Shown here: piece by piece, positions 16,007 through 25,607 of the stretch
Layout of the letters: the number at the start of each line of letters is the position of its first letter
How positions within the stretch are numbered: position 1 is the first letter of the stretch
NCBI RefSeq assembly: GCF_900088825.1
Contig: NZ_LT592170.1
Coordinates: 1,620,109 to 1,684,108, forward strand
Direction of reading: 5' to 3'
From: Thiomonas delicata
GTDB lineage: Bacteria; Pseudomonadota; Gammaproteobacteria; Burkholderiales; Burkholderiaceae_C
DNA: 64,000 nucleotides
Notes under the pieces: generated by a model
Told to the model about the DNA's origin: nothing
Database searches by the model: none
Seen by the model: only the letters and a program-made list of their open reading frames with translations
Translations under genes and position numbers: made by a program

Positions 16007-16714
16007 TCAGTCCGCGGTCTTGTACTGCGTGGGGTCGACAACCCCAGCCTCGGCGAAGCCCGCGGCGCGAATGCGGCAGGAGTCGCAGCGGCCGCAGGCC
16101 CGCCCTCGCGCGTCGGCCTGGTAGCAGCTCACCGTGAGGGCATAGTCCACGCCCAGGCGCAGGCCTTCGCGGATGATCTGCGCCTTGCTCAGATGGATGA
16201 TGGGGGCATGCACGCGCATGGGCTGGCCTTCGACGCCGGCCTTGGTGGCGAGATTGGCCAGGCGTTCGAAGGCCGCGACGAATTCGGGGCGGCAGTCAGG
16301 GTAGCCGGAATAGTCCACCGCGTTCGCGCCGTAGAACAAGTCGCGCGCGCCGAGCGCCTCGGCCCACGACAGCGCCAGCGCCAGCATCACGGTGTTGCGC
16401 GCCGGAACGTAGGTGACGGGGATGCCGTTTTGCGGGCCCGTGACCGGCACATCCAGCGTGGTGTCCGTGAGGGCCGAACCACCGAAGCGGGCCAGGTCGA
16501 GCTGGATGACTTCGTGCCGGACCGCCCCCAGCGCGGCGGCGACGCGCCGCGCCGCGTCCAATTCGGCGCTGTGGCGCTGGCCATAGTGCAAGGAGAGGGC
16601 GTGGCAGGCATAGCCCTGCTCCCGCGCCTGGGCCAGCACGGTGGCCGAATCCAGCCCGCCTGACAGGAGCACGACGGCCTTGGGCGCCATCCCCTGCGCT
16701 GTCGGGACGCCCAT
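16007..16714 (-). CDS. queC: 7-cyano-7-deazaguanine synthase
   Basis: A 235-residue ATP-pyrophosphatase-type enzyme that makes preQ0 in queuosine synthesis. The PP-loop [15 protein letters not shown] lies near residue 15, and the zinc site is [17 protein letters not shown] near the C-terminus. [15 protein letters not shown] is diagnostic of QueC. Its ATG (16714) overlaps the TGA of cpoB (ATGA), which implies translational coupling; a second ATG at 16690 would remove eight residues. queC directly behind the tol-pal genes is common in this lineage. Confidence 0.95.
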   Translation of the reverse strand: MGVPTAQGMAPKAVVLLSGGLDSATVLAQAREQGYACHALSLHYGQRHSAELDAARRVAAALGAVRHEVIQLDLARFGGSALTDTTLDVPVTGPQNGIPVTYVPARNTVMLALALSWAEALGARDLFYGANAVDYSGYPDCRPEFVAAFERLANLATKAGVEGQPMRVHAPIIHLSKAQIIREGLRLGVDYALTVSCYQADARGRACGRCDSCRIRAAGFAEAGVVDPTQYKTAD

Positions 16715-17529
16715 CAGCGCAGCTTGGCCAGCCTGTCCTTGGCGGCTTGCGCCGCCTCGGATTGCGGATAGTTGTTGACGAGTTTCTTCAGCGTTACGCG
16801 GGCCAGGCGCACATCGCGCAATTCGACCTGACAATTGGCCAGGCCCAGCAGCGCTTCGGGAATCCGGCTGCTGTTGGGGTAGCCGCTGATCAGCCCGTTG
16901 AACGCCACGACGGCTTCCTTGTATTGCTTTTGGGCATAGAAGGAGTTCGCCAGCCAGTATTGCGCCTCGGGCGCATAGGGGCTGGCCGGGTATTGCGCCA
17001 GGAAGGCCTTGAACTGGGTGCTGGCGCCGGTGAAATCGGAATTGCGGAAAGCCGCCAGTGCCTGCTCGTAAGCCGCCTTCTCGGCCGGCTGCACCGTGTA
17101 GCTCTTGCCGCCGATCTGCACCGTCACCGGTTCCAGCGGCGCCATGCGCTGGGTGAGGTCCTTCTGGCTGTTCTGCAGCTTGGCGATGGTGTCGCTGAGC
17201 TGGCGGGTGGTGGTGTCCTGCTGGCCGCGCAACTGTGCGATTTCAGTCTTGAGCTGCTCGATCTGGTTGGCCAGGTCGAGCAGCGAGCTGCGCACCTGCT
17301 GAATTTGCTGCGCCTGTTGGGTCAGCTGATTCTGGTTGGCCTGCTGGTTCTGCGCCACCTGGCTGCGAAGATCCAGAATGGCTCGGCGCGCCTCGTTGTC
17401 GGCGAACAAGTCGGCATGCGCCTGGGGAAGCCAGCCCAGGTTCAGCCCGAGCAGCATGGCCAGGGCTGCTCGGCGCAGCCCGGCCATGCCCGCTGCGCGG
17501 GGTGCGTCGGAGGATGGCCGCTGCATCAT
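16714..17529 (-). CDS. cpoB: cell division coordinator CpoB (YbgF)
   Basis: A 271-residue periplasmic protein. A signal peptide ([22 protein letters not shown]) is followed by a long Gln-rich coiled coil (about residues 50-120), then three TPR repeats ([64 protein letters not shown]). CpoB binds TolA and PBP1B/LpoB and couples septal peptidoglycan synthesis to outer-membrane constriction. It lies three bases downstream of pal. The double Met at the start leaves a one-codon uncertainty. Confidence 0.93.
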   Translation of the reverse strand: MMQRPSSDAPRAAGMAGLRRAALAMLLGLNLGWLPQAHADLFADNEARRAILDLRSQVAQNQQANQNQLTQQAQQIQQVRSSLLDLANQIEQLKTEIAQLRGQQDTTTRQLSDTIAKLQNSQKDLTQRMAPLEPVTVQIGGKSYTVQPAEKAAYEQALAAFRNSDFTGASTQFKAFLAQYPASPYAPEAQYWLANSFYAQKQYKEAVVAFNGLISGYPNSSRIPEALLGLANCQVELRDVRLARVTLKKLVNNYPQSEAAQAAKDRLAKLR

Positions 17530-17532
17530 TGC

Positions 17533-18078
17533 TTACTTCTGGTAGACGATGTCCACGCGGCGGTTTTCCGCGTAGTCGGCTTCGGTGGTGCCCAGCGCCT
17601 TGGGTTTTTCCTTGCCGAAGCTGATGGCTTCCATCTGGCTGGGCTTGACGCCCAGCAGTTCCATGCCCTTCATCACCGCGTCGGCGCGCTTCTGGCCCAG
17701 CGCCAGGTTGTATTCGCGGCTACCACGCGCATCGGTGTTGCCTTGCAACTGGACATGGGCGGCGGGATGGCTCACCAGGTACTGGGCGTTGTTTTCCAGG
17801 ACGGGGCGGTATTTGCTCTCGACAACATAGCTGTTGAAGGCAAAGTACACGCTCTTGGGGACGTCAGGTCCCGGGCCCGCATTGTTTTCGGCGGGGGCCT
17901 GCACGGCCGCCACCTGGCTTTGACCCGCGCCCTGGGCGTTGGCACCGGCGTTGCCGGTGACGGGAGCCGCGGTCTGCGACTCGACCGGAGCCTTGTTCGT
18001 CTTGACGCCCGAGGCGCAGCCGCCCAGGGTCAGTGCCGCGGCAAGTGCCGTAAGCAAAAGGGCAGAGCGTTGATTCAT
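17533..18078 (-). CDS. pal: peptidoglycan-associated lipoprotein Pal
   Basis: A 181-residue outer-membrane lipoprotein. Its signal ends in the lipobox LGGC with Cys at residue 21, followed by a flexible Ala/Gln-rich linker and an OmpA-like domain (VYFAFNSYVVE, VQLQGNTDARGSREYNLALGQKRADAV, ISFGKEKP, NRRVDIVYQ). The Asp and Arg of TDARG and NRRVD bind meso-diaminopimelate. Pal anchors the outer membrane to peptidoglycan and binds TolB. The 147-base gap to tolB is longer than usual and could contain its own promoter. Confidence 0.97.
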   Translation of the reverse strand: MNQRSALLLTALAAALTLGGCASGVKTNKAPVESQTAAPVTGNAGANAQGAGQSQVAAVQAPAENNAGPGPDVPKSVYFAFNSYVVESKYRPVLENNAQYLVSHPAAHVQLQGNTDARGSREYNLALGQKRADAVMKGMELLGVKPSQMEAISFGKEKPKALGTTEADYAENRRVDIVYQK

Positions 18079-18225
18079 CGTTGTTCTCCAAATGGTCAGG
18101 GTTTGCGTGTAGGTTGAAAACGGGTGAGGCTGAAAACAGAGCTTACAAAAACACGAACGATTGTGGCGGTGAAATATGAAACGGTGTTGTAGAACGGACT
18201 CGGCGACGCATCGCGGCGAGAACGC

Positions 18226-19554
18226 TCAGTTGCCCGGTGTCCAGGGCCCCCAGGACGGCTCGCGCACCTGCAGGCCCGCGGCTGCCAGCGTGGTGCGCAC
18301 GCTGCCATCGAGCGAAGCGGTCTTGAGCACTTCGGCGCCGCTCTCGTGGGCCGAATAGAGCAGGATCTGGCCGTTAGGGGCAAAGCTCGGGTGTCCGTCG
18401 TCGCTGCCGTTGCCCAGCGCACGGGTGTTTCCGGAGGACAGGTCCAGCAACCAGAGCTGGTAGTTGTTGCCCTGCTGGGAAATGTAGGCCAGGTTCTTGC
18501 CGTCCGCGCTGATGGCGGGGCTGACGTTGTAGCCGCCGTCGAAGGTCAGCCGGCGCACGCCGCTGCCGTCGACGCCGACCGCATAGATCTGCGGCGAGCC
18601 GTCGCGGTCGCTGACGAAGTAGATGCTCTTGCCGTCGGGCGAGAACACCGGTTCGGTGTCGATGGACCCGCTGTGCATGAGCTGGCGTGGCCGGCCGCCG
18701 GTGCGCGGCAGCAGGTAGATTTGCGAGCGGCCCGTGAGCGTGAGCACCACGGCCAAGGTGCGACCATCGGGCGAGAATGCGGGCGCACTGTTGGTGCCGC
18801 GGAAGTTCGCAACGGCGCGGCGTGCGCCGTTGCGGATGTCCTGGATGAACACGACCGGCTTGCCGGTTTCGAACGACACGTAAGCGAGGCTGCCGCCGTC
18901 TGGCGACCACACCGGGGACAACAAGGGTTCGCGGCTGCGCAGCGCGGCCCTGGAGTTTTCGCCGTCGCTGTCCGCCACGACCAGCGAGAAGCTGTGCGGC
19001 CCCGCTTTGCTGATGTAGGCGATACGCGTGGCGAATACGCCACGCTGGCCGGTGAGCTTCTGATAGATGAAGTCGCTGATGCGGTGGGCGGCCAGGCGTA
19101 AGTCGCCGGTGACGACCTGGTAGATCTCGCCGCCCATGTCGGTCTGCTTCACGGCGTCCCAGAGGCGGAACCGGATCATCCAGCGGTTGGGTCCTTCGGG
19201 GGTGACGCTGCCGCCGGCAACCGCCTCCAGCGCCTGGGTGCGCCAGGCCGCGTAGTTCGGCGGGCCTTGCTCGGTGAGCACCGCGCCGCCCAGATTGGAG
19301 GTGCGGAACTGCCCGCTGCGGGTGAGGTCGGCGCGCACGATGTCGGCGATGGGCTGCGGGCAGCGGTCCTGTCCCTTGAACGGAGCGATGGCCACCGGAA
19401 TCTGCGTGGCACCGATACCAGACACGTCGACCTTGAACTGGGCGCGTGCCAAAGTTGGGAAGCCGGCAGCGACAACTGCACCGATGTTTTCCAGCATAAA
19501 CGGGCTACCTGAAATGGTGACTGCCGTTTCGAGAAGAAAGCGTCTACGTTTCAT
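18226..19554 (-). CDS. tolB: Tol-Pal translocation protein TolB
   Basis: A 442-residue periplasmic protein. The N-terminal domain (FKVDVSGIGATQIPVAIAPFKG) is followed by a six-bladed beta-propeller with repeated SPVWSPDGGSLAYVSFE, SAPAFSPDGRTLAVVLT, EPVFSPDGKSIYFVSDRDG and SPAISADGKNLAYIS. It cycles between Pal and TolA. The N-terminus is odd: KRRRFLLE resembles a Tat n-region, and the segment before the LARAQ cleavage site is long (about 38 residues) with internal Glu and Pro. The first 100 bases are AT-richer than the rest. tolA, normally just upstream, is 11 kb away. Confidence 0.95.
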   Translation of the reverse strand: MKRRRFLLETAVTISGSPFMLENIGAVVAAGFPTLARAQFKVDVSGIGATQIPVAIAPFKGQDRCPQPIADIVRADLTRSGQFRTSNLGGAVLTEQGPPNYAAWRTQALEAVAGGSVTPEGPNRWMIRFRLWDAVKQTDMGGEIYQVVTGDLRLAAHRISDFIYQKLTGQRGVFATRIAYISKAGPHSFSLVVADSDGENSRAALRSREPLLSPVWSPDGGSLAYVSFETGKPVVFIQDIRNGARRAVANFRGTNSAPAFSPDGRTLAVVLTLTGRSQIYLLPRTGGRPRQLMHSGSIDTEPVFSPDGKSIYFVSDRDGSPQIYAVGVDGSGVRRLTFDGGYNVSPAISADGKNLAYISQQGNNYQLWLLDLSSGNTRALGNGSDDGHPSFAPNGQILLYSAHESGAEVLKTASLDGSVRTTLAAAGLQVREPSWGPWTPGN

Positions 19555-19744
19555 GGGCGTCGGGTAGGGAAGCGCGTGCTCAGCAAGGCTTGATTGTCGC
19601 ATCGGGCGCAAAAAATGACGAATTCATTCTATGCGCGACCTCACGGCGACGCGGTAATGGATTGCAACATTTTCCGGCATGTGTAAGTTGCTTCCATTGA
19701 GTGGAACGCTTGGGATTTCGCCAGCCTGGCTGCAGGCGCGGCAA

Positions 19745-20644
19745 CTAGGGCGAAAGAATTCGTACCTTGACCTTCGATGCATGTATACGCGGAGTGTGCA
19801 GGCCAATTTCCGCTTTGAACTCTGCATTTGTTGCGCGCATACGGGCCATAAAGCGCCTGCGGTTTGCAAGTTCGTCGGACCGGCTTGCTTGCCGATGCCA
19901 CAGATGCAAGACTTCGGTCGCCCAAAAGCCATCGATGCGCGCATATCCTGCACGATGAAGGCGCAAAACCAAATCGGCGTCTTCATGCCCCCACCCATCG
20001 TAAGCCTCATCGAAACCGTCGACTCGTTCGAAAGCTTCGTACCATAAACCGAAATTGCAACTGCGTATGCCTTTCCAGTGGAATCGCGTTTTCCGTACCC
20101 GTAGCGTCGCAGGCCAACGCAAGAAGAGACCGAGTAGTTTGTTGCAATGGCCTTGAAATCGTTGGCGAAGCCAGAAAATTGGATTTTTCCTCGGGTCAGG
20201 CAAACTCTGCCGTATCGCCGTGAAGGTCAGTTTTTCGTTCAGTAAAACTCGACTTCCATTTACAAAGCAATTTTCACGCGCCAAAGTACGGTGACGCTGT
20301 ATAAAATCAGAAAGAGGGACGCAGTCGCCATCCAGAAAGATCAAATAAGTGCCCTTGGCGAGGCGCGCGCCCATGTTGCGAGCGGCAGCCGCGGTGAAAC
20401 CTACGTCTGGATGCCAAGCATGGCATAGCGGGAAGGGCCATTTTTTTTCCTTGGTTGTCATTGCGTGAACATGCTCTTGATGTGAGCCGTCGTCGGCGAT
20501 CACGACTTCAAAATCCATGTCGGTCTGCTGACAAAGGGCATCGAGAACAGTCAGGAGCGCATCGCTGCGATTGTAGGTCAGAATAATCAGGCTGATCAGC
20601 ATTTTCCCGGTTTGACTGGGGTGTGCGACCACCGGCCGGTTCAT
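19745..20644 (-). CDS. family 2 glycosyltransferase (LPS/O-antigen)
   Basis: A 299-residue GT-A enzyme. LISLIILTYNRSDALLTVLDAL forms the first strand and VVIADDGS binds the nucleotide. TYLIFLDGDCVPL carries the metal-binding DxD, and GFDEAYDGWGHEDADLVLRLHRAGY is the C-terminal acceptor/catalytic motif of galactosyltransferase-like GT2 enzymes (Glyco_transf_7C type). Its ATG overlaps the preceding gene's TGA (ATGA). Codon use is AT-richer than the chromosome around it. The sugar transferred cannot be deduced. Confidence 0.88.
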   Translation of the reverse strand: MNRPVVAHPSQTGKMLISLIILTYNRSDALLTVLDALCQQTDMDFEVVIADDGSHQEHVHAMTTKEKKWPFPLCHAWHPDVGFTAAAARNMGARLAKGTYLIFLDGDCVPLSDFIQRHRTLARENCFVNGSRVLLNEKLTFTAIRQSLPDPRKNPIFWLRQRFQGHCNKLLGLFLRWPATLRVRKTRFHWKGIRSCNFGLWYEAFERVDGFDEAYDGWGHEDADLVLRLHRAGYARIDGFWATEVLHLWHRQASRSDELANRRRFMARMRATNAEFKAEIGLHTPRIHASKVKVRILSP

Positions 20645-21414
20645 CCCTGTTTCTCCTGAGAGCGTTTTTTGTTGATGAGCCACAATTTGAGGTATCTGTA
20701 ATACGCGCCGTGTGCATTCGACATGGCCAAAACATATCCCAAGCGCCCGTCTAGAAAACCGAGCTTCAATACATAACAACGGATAAACGTCCACCAACCA
20801 TGCACCAAGGCGGTTAAGACGCCGCTGCTGCGATTGTCGCGCAGCATCATCTGCGCGCCGGAGGTCGAGTATACATTCAGCTTGACAAGCACTTGTTCGA
20901 GATCATGAAAACTCTCATGATAAAGATGATGGTGCAAGCGGCCTATGGTGCCTTGGACTTGAACGGATTCATGGACGAGAGCATCGCTGAATCTAGCTTT
21001 GCCGCGCCGAAATAGCCGAACGATGACATCTGGGTACCATCCGCCGTGCCGCATGTATTGGCCGCAGTAACTGGAAAGGCGCGGCACCGCATAGGCGTCA
21101 AACCGATTATTTTCGGCGATAGCCATCTGAATTTCGCGAGCCAAGGCTGGTGACACGCGTTCATCCGCATCGATGGATAGAATCCATGGCTGTGTGGCTA
21201 AAGCTAGAGCGCGATTTTTCTGAACGCCAAAACCAGGCCAATCTTCCGTGATATGCACCCGAGCCCCAGCATCGCGCGCACGGGCGACTGTGTCGTCCGT
21301 GCTGCCACTGTCCACCACGATGATTTCCCGGCACCAGCGCAACGAATCAATACATTCGGAAATGTTTTTGGATTCGTTGAGTGTGATAATGATCGCTGAA
21401 ATCGGTGAATCCAT
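20641..21414 (-). CDS. LPS core glycosyltransferase, WaaE/KdtX-like
   Basis: A 257-residue GT2 enzyme starting ISAIIITLNESKNISECIDSLRW, with IIVVDSGSTDDT, WILSIDADERVSPAL (DxD-type metal site) and the WaaE-typical HGGWYPDVIVRLFRRGKARFSD-VHE and HHHLYHESFHDLEQVLVKLN segments. WaaE adds a beta-glucose to heptose of the LPS inner core on the cytoplasmic face. It sits in the middle of a three-gene cluster, 12 bases after the ligase gene and coupled by ATGA to the next transferase. Confidence 0.88.
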   Translation of the reverse strand: MDSPISAIIITLNESKNISECIDSLRWCREIIVVDSGSTDDTVARARDAGARVHITEDWPGFGVQKNRALALATQPWILSIDADERVSPALAREIQMAIAENNRFDAYAVPRLSSYCGQYMRHGGWYPDVIVRLFRRGKARFSDALVHESVQVQGTIGRLHHHLYHESFHDLEQVLVKLNVYSTSGAQMMLRDNRSSGVLTALVHGWWTFIRCYVLKLGFLDGRLGYVLAMSNAHGAYYRYLKLWLINKKRSQEKQG

Positions 21415-21426
21415 GTTGTTCGGTTG

Positions 21427-22638
21427 TTATCTGGGCGCTGACTTGTCACCAGCAATGCTGCCAAGGATGATGCCGGAAAGCACGACAAAAAATCGACCCT
21501 CCCCAGCATCAAGCAGTTGTGAATTAAAAAGGCAGCCTATCCCGATTGTGAGAACGAGGCCTTCCAAGGCGGCCTTGTTCTCACCCGTCAACGATATTGT
21601 CGATTGCCATAAAGAAAATCCGAAAATAAACAGCATGGCTAGGCCTACCAGCCCAAGCTGCACCGCCGTGAGGAAATACTCATTATGCGGATTCGATGTG
21701 CGTATATCGCTCGTACCAGCCACCGATTTTGCATATTCCTCTGGAAAGCTACCCGTGCCTGTCCCAAAAACAGGATGTTTCGAGATGATTTGAAGGCTAT
21801 GGTAATAAAACTGCAAACGCAATCCAGTGGAGGTTTCGGTGGCTCCGTTTCCAATTTTATATTTTTCAAAATTCTGTACGGTTCTGGTGATTCTTTCGTG
21901 GCTTGTCGGCGATAGGAAAAATGCTGCGGATCCAAGAAATGATACAGCGATCAATCCAATGCCAGCACCTTTGATGCCAAACTTCTGAAAGAATAGTAGA
22001 ATGACCAACGCGAGAATGATGACATAGCCAGTTCTTCCATTATTGATCATGAGCACGGACAGTCCGTAAAGCAAAGCTAATGCGGCCCAGAACCATCGTT
22101 TGTGGGCATCATGGATCGCTCGCCAAGCGAGAAGATACGCTGCGAAAGCTAAGTAAGTTCCAAAGCTAATGCGATTTTGAAATGCAGTATAAGCTTGATT
22201 TGGATCTGGAAATTGTTGGATAAGGCCAAGAAATCGTGCGTAAGAAACTGTGGCGGCCAGACCCGCGGCGATAAGGAAAGCATGCATGGCAAGGCGCCGC
22301 CACTTATCTGTATCAAGCACAGCAACTAATAGAGGGAGGATCAGTAGTTTGGCGTATTTCCCCAAAAAATTGTTGATTTGTGCAGCCGGTGCCACGCTGT
22401 ATATCGCGCCCACGATGTATAGCGCAAAGAAAATCAAGGCTATCCACGCTGGCGGGGAAGATTTGATGCGCTGCCACTGCTGGGCCCATTGGCCATGTAA
22501 GAAGGGGGTGGTGAGCAGAAGAACGAGCCCCACCGAGCCCCAGGCGGTGGGCAAGGGTAAACTGAACGCGGCGAAGATGGCGATCGGCCCGACGAAGTCT
22601 CTTGGCGTTTTCAGTGTCAGATGTTTTGTATCGATCAT
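21427..22638 (-). CDS. waaL: O-antigen ligase / polymerase (Wzy_C domain)
   Basis: A 403-residue inner-membrane protein with about ten to twelve hydrophobic helices. The large periplasmic loop contains LRLQFYYHSLQIISKHPVFGTGTGSF and SNPHNEYFLTAVQLGLVG; the latter includes the H-[NS]-x-[YF] histidine typical of WaaL and Wzy proteins. WaaL joins undecaprenyl-linked O-antigen to lipid A-core; a polymerase role is possible, but proximity to waaE-like and msbA genes favours ligase. The gene is clearly AT-richer than flanking genes. It is divergent from msbA with a 45-base gap. Confidence 0.82.
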   Translation of the reverse strand: MIDTKHLTLKTPRDFVGPIAIFAAFSLPLPTAWGSVGLVLLLTTPFLHGQWAQQWQRIKSSPPAWIALIFFALYIVGAIYSVAPAAQINNFLGKYAKLLILPLLVAVLDTDKWRRLAMHAFLIAAGLAATVSYARFLGLIQQFPDPNQAYTAFQNRISFGTYLAFAAYLLAWRAIHDAHKRWFWAALALLYGLSVLMINNGRTGYVIILALVILLFFQKFGIKGAGIGLIAVSFLGSAAFFLSPTSHERITRTVQNFEKYKIGNGATETSTGLRLQFYYHSLQIISKHPVFGTGTGSFPEEYAKSVAGTSDIRTSNPHNEYFLTAVQLGLVGLAMLFIFGFSLWQSTISLTGENKAALEGLVLTIGIGCLFNSQLLDAGEGRFFVVLSGIILGSIAGDKSAPR

Positions 22639-22683
22639 TCAAAAACCCTGGGGAAGCATTTGCTCGTGTCATCCACCGCGCCA

Positions 22684-24432
22684 ATGCGGCTTCTGCGAAA
22701 ACTATTCTCGGCCGACTCCCGCAACCGCGCCGCAGCCCTACTCATCGTGCTGTGCGCCGCGATCGTCGCGGCGACCGAGCCTGCGCTTCCGGCGTTGATG
22801 AAGCATGTGCTGGATGTTGGCTTCACATCGCGCCGCGATTTCCCCCTGTGGGCGGTCCCGGCGGTCTTGCTTGGGTTGTTCACGGTGCGCGGATTGGCGT
22901 GGCTGACCTCGCAGTTTCTCACACAGTGGATGACGCAGAACGTGCTGGCACGGGTGCGCACGCTGGTGTACGGCCAGATTGTGCATGCCCAGCTCGCGCA
23001 ACTGCAGCGCGAAAGCGCCAGCAGCCTGATCGGCGCGGCGGTGTACGAGGCGCAACTGGCGCTGGGCATGATCTTCCCCGGCTTGCTCACCTTGGTGCGC
23101 GACAGCCTCACGCTGCTGGCGTTGTTCGGCTATCTGATGTGGCTGAACTGGAGCCTCACGTTGCTGACCCTGGCCATCCTGCTGCCGCTGCTGTTCACCA
23201 TGCGTCTGATCAGCCGCCGCGCCAAGCGCCTGAACGCGCAGATGCAGAAGGCGGCGGAGGTCACCTCGTATGCGCTGGAAGAGGGCATGCTGGCGGCGCC
23301 GGTGATCCGCGTGCACAACGCGCAGAGCGGGTTTGCCGCGCGCTTCGAGGCCATCAACCAAGGTCTGCGCCGTACCACGGTGAAGACCTTGGTGTCCGGC
23401 TCGTCGACCACGCCGGTGTCGCAGTGGCTGTCGGCGCTGGCGGTGTCGGTGGTGATGGTCTATGCGCTGCACCAGAGCGATGTGTCGGGCCAGCACAGCG
23501 TGGGCGGCTTCGTCTCCTTCATCACCGCGATGCTGATGACCCTGTCGCCTCTGCGGCGGGTATCCGACATCGTGCAGCCCATGGTGCGCGCGCTGAGTTC
23601 GCTGGAGCGGCTGCGCGGCATCATCGACACGCCGCAGGAGGCCGACACGGGCTCGTTCGAGCTGGCACGCGCCAGCGGCGAGCTGCGCTTCGAGGACGTG
23701 ACGGTGCGCATCGGCGCCATCGATCGCCCGGTGCTCGACCGCGTCAGCCTGCACGTGCATGCGGGCGAGAGTCTCGCGCTGGTGGGACCGTCCGGTGCCG
23801 GCAAGACCACATTGATGCGTCTGGTGCCGCGTCTGCTGGAACCCAGTTCCGGCCGCCTGCTCCTGGATGGCGTGCCGTTGCGCGACTGGAAGCTGCACGC
23901 GCTGCGCCAGCAGATCGCCCTCGTCAGTCAGGACGTGGTGCTGCTGAACGACAGCGTGGCGGCGAACGTGAGTTTCGGCGAGCCGGTGGACGAGGCGCGC
24001 GCCTGGAGCGCGCTGGAAGCCGCCGCGCTGGCCGACTTCGTGCGCGGCCTTCCGGGCGGGCTGCATGCCGAGATCGGCCATAACGGCTCGCAGCTCTCCG
24101 GCGGGCAGCGCCAGCGTCTGTCCATCGCCCGCGCGTTATACCGCGACGCGCCGCTGCTCATTCTGGACGAGGCCACCAGCGCGCTCGACGCCGAAAGCGA
24201 GCGCCTGGTGCAGCAAGCCGTGGACCGCCTGATGCAGGGCCGCACGACCATCGTCATCGCCCATCGCCTGGCCACCATCGCTCACTGCGACCGCATCGCG
24301 GTGCTGGACCAAGGCCGGCTGGTGGAACTGGGAACGCAGTCCGAACTGCTGACGCGCGGCGGCTTGTATGCCCAATTGCATCGCATGCAGTTCGCCGGAC
24401 AGGGAACGCAGGAATGGGTGGGCGGAAACTGA
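22684..24432 (+). CDS. msbA: lipid A-core flippase, MsbA-type ABC transporter
   Basis: A 582-residue half-transporter with an N-terminal six-helix ABC membrane domain (about residues 10-310) and a C-terminal ATPase. Walker A is VGPSGAGKTT, the signature LSGGQRQRLSIARAL, Walker B LLILDEATSALD and the switch His IAHRLATI. MsbA flips core-lipid A to the periplasmic leaflet of the inner membrane. The start at 22684 (MRLLRKLFSAD) fits family length; an earlier ATG at 22621 overlaps the divergent waaL. The gene is GC-rich, unlike its neighbour, so the compositional boundary lies near 22.4-22.6 kb. Confidence 0.9.
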   Translation: MRLLRKLFSADSRNRAAALLIVLCAAIVAATEPALPALMKHVLDVGFTSRRDFPLWAVPAVLLGLFTVRGLAWLTSQFLTQWMTQNVLARVRTLVYGQIVHAQLAQLQRESASSLIGAAVYEAQLALGMIFPGLLTLVRDSLTLLALFGYLMWLNWSLTLLTLAILLPLLFTMRLISRRAKRLNAQMQKAAEVTSYALEEGMLAAPVIRVHNAQSGFAARFEAINQGLRRTTVKTLVSGSSTTPVSQWLSALAVSVVMVYALHQSDVSGQHSVGGFVSFITAMLMTLSPLRRVSDIVQPMVRALSSLERLRGIIDTPQEADTGSFELARASGELRFEDVTVRIGAIDRPVLDRVSLHVHAGESLALVGPSGAGKTTLMRLVPRLLEPSSGRLLLDGVPLRDWKLHALRQQIALVSQDVVLLNDSVAANVSFGEPVDEARAWSALEAAALADFVRGLPGGLHAEIGHNGSQLSGGQRQRLSIARALYRDAPLLILDEATSALDAESERLVQQAVDRLMQGRTTIVIAHRLATIAHCDRIAVLDQGRLVELGTQSELLTRGGLYAQLHRMQFAGQGTQEWVGGN

Positions 24433-24439
24433 CGGCACT

Positions 24440-25597
24440 TCAGGTCGACGGTGCGTCCCCCGGGGCTGGGTTTCGCGGCATGCGGCCCATCCACCGTTCG
24501 CACTGCTGCCTGACCACTTCCGGCAGGTGGCCTTCGCGGGCGAAGGTTTCGCGGATCCATTGCGCGTCGTTGCCGCGACCGGTCACGTCGGTCAGCAGTT
24601 CGCGCAGCGCCGGGTCGGATCGGAGGGCGATGGCGTGGTCTTCCAGTTTCACCAGGGTGCGCACGAGGTCCTCGCGCAGGGTGCGGTGTTCGCGCGTGGC
24701 GGGGTCGACGAAGGTGCCGTCGAAGCCGAAGCGGCAGGCCTGGAAGCGGTTGAAGGTGTAGACGAGGTAGTCGTCTTCCTGCGGCGCGAACGGGCGCTCG
24801 GTCTGGATCCAGCGGCCCAGGGTCTGGATGTAGGCGGCGATGCGCGCGGCCTTCGGAATGGTCAGCGGCGTGTCCATGACGCGGACCTCGATGGTGCCGT
24901 ATTCCGGCTTGGGGCGGATGTCCCAGTAGAAATCCTTCATGCTCTTGACCACGCCGGTGGCGGTCATCTTGCCGAAATAGGTCTCGAAATCGGCCCAGTC
25001 GAGCACGAAGGGCGCCCGGCCCGACAGCGGAAAGGCGAACACCGAATTCAGCCGCGCCGAGTGGAAGCCGGTGTCCTCGCCCTGCACATAGGGCGACGAG
25101 GCCGAGAGCGCGATGAAATGCGGGATGTAGCGCGAGATGCAATGCAGGGTGTAGAGGGCTTCGTCGCTGCTGGCGCAGCCCAGGTGCACATGCTGGCCGA
25201 ACACGGTGAATTGCTTGCTCAGATAACCGTAGAGTTCGGAGAGCTGCAGAAAGCGCGGCTTATCGAAAATGCGCTGCTGCGCCCAGTGCTGGAACGGATG
25301 GGTGCCGCCGCCGGCCAGGCCCACGTCGAGCTTGTTCGCCGCTTCCACCAAGGCGGCCTGGATTTCGCCGAGTTGCGCCAACGCGTCGTCGTAGCCGGTG
25401 CAGATGCCGGTGGACAGCTCGATCATGCTCTCGGTCATCTCCGGCGTGACCAGCCCGGGCAGCTTGCGGCCTTCCAGCAGGCGCAGCAGGTCGGGCGCGC
25501 TCGGCATGAGGTCGTAGTTGTGGCGGCTGACGATCTGCAGTTCCAGCTCGATGCCGAGGCTCAGCGCGGCAGACTCCTTGAACGTCCCCAGGTTCAT
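24440..25597 (-). CDS. YbdK-type carboxylate-amine ligase (GCS2 family)
   Basis: A 385-residue glutamate-cysteine-ligase-like protein. [11 protein letters not shown] near the N-terminus provides the first metal-binding acidic residues. [43 protein letters not shown] and [22 protein letters not shown] are the conserved blocks of the GCS2 family. YbdK of E. coli has weak gamma-glutamyl-cysteine ligase activity and its physiological substrate is uncertain. It is convergent with msbA (7-base gap) and ten bases downstream of the antiporter gene, so these two minus-strand genes are probably cotranscribed. Confidence 0.87.
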   Translation of the reverse strand: MNLGTFKESAALSLGIELELQIVSRHNYDLMPSAPDLLRLLEGRKLPGLVTPEMTESMIELSTGICTGYDDALAQLGEIQAALVEAANKLDVGLAGGGTHPFQHWAQQRIFDKPRFLQLSELYGYLSKQFTVFGQHVHLGCASSDEALYTLHCISRYIPHFIALSASSPYVQGEDTGFHSARLNSVFAFPLSGRAPFVLDWADFETYFGKMTATGVVKSMKDFYWDIRPKPEYGTIEVRVMDTPLTIPKAARIAAYIQTLGRWIQTERPFAPQEDDYLVYTFNRFQACRFGFDGTFVDPATREHRTLREDLVRTLVKLEDHAIALRSDPALRELLTDVTGRGNDAQWIRETFAREGHLPEVVRQQCERWMGRMPRNPAPGDAPST

Positions 25598-25607
25598 CGC
25601 GCTGTCC

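Noticed and set aside
19745-19800. A tRNA-like 3' end suggested by the odd C-terminus (KVRILSP) of the glycosyltransferase
   Set aside because: No acceptor stem, T-arm or cloverleaf can be drawn around it.
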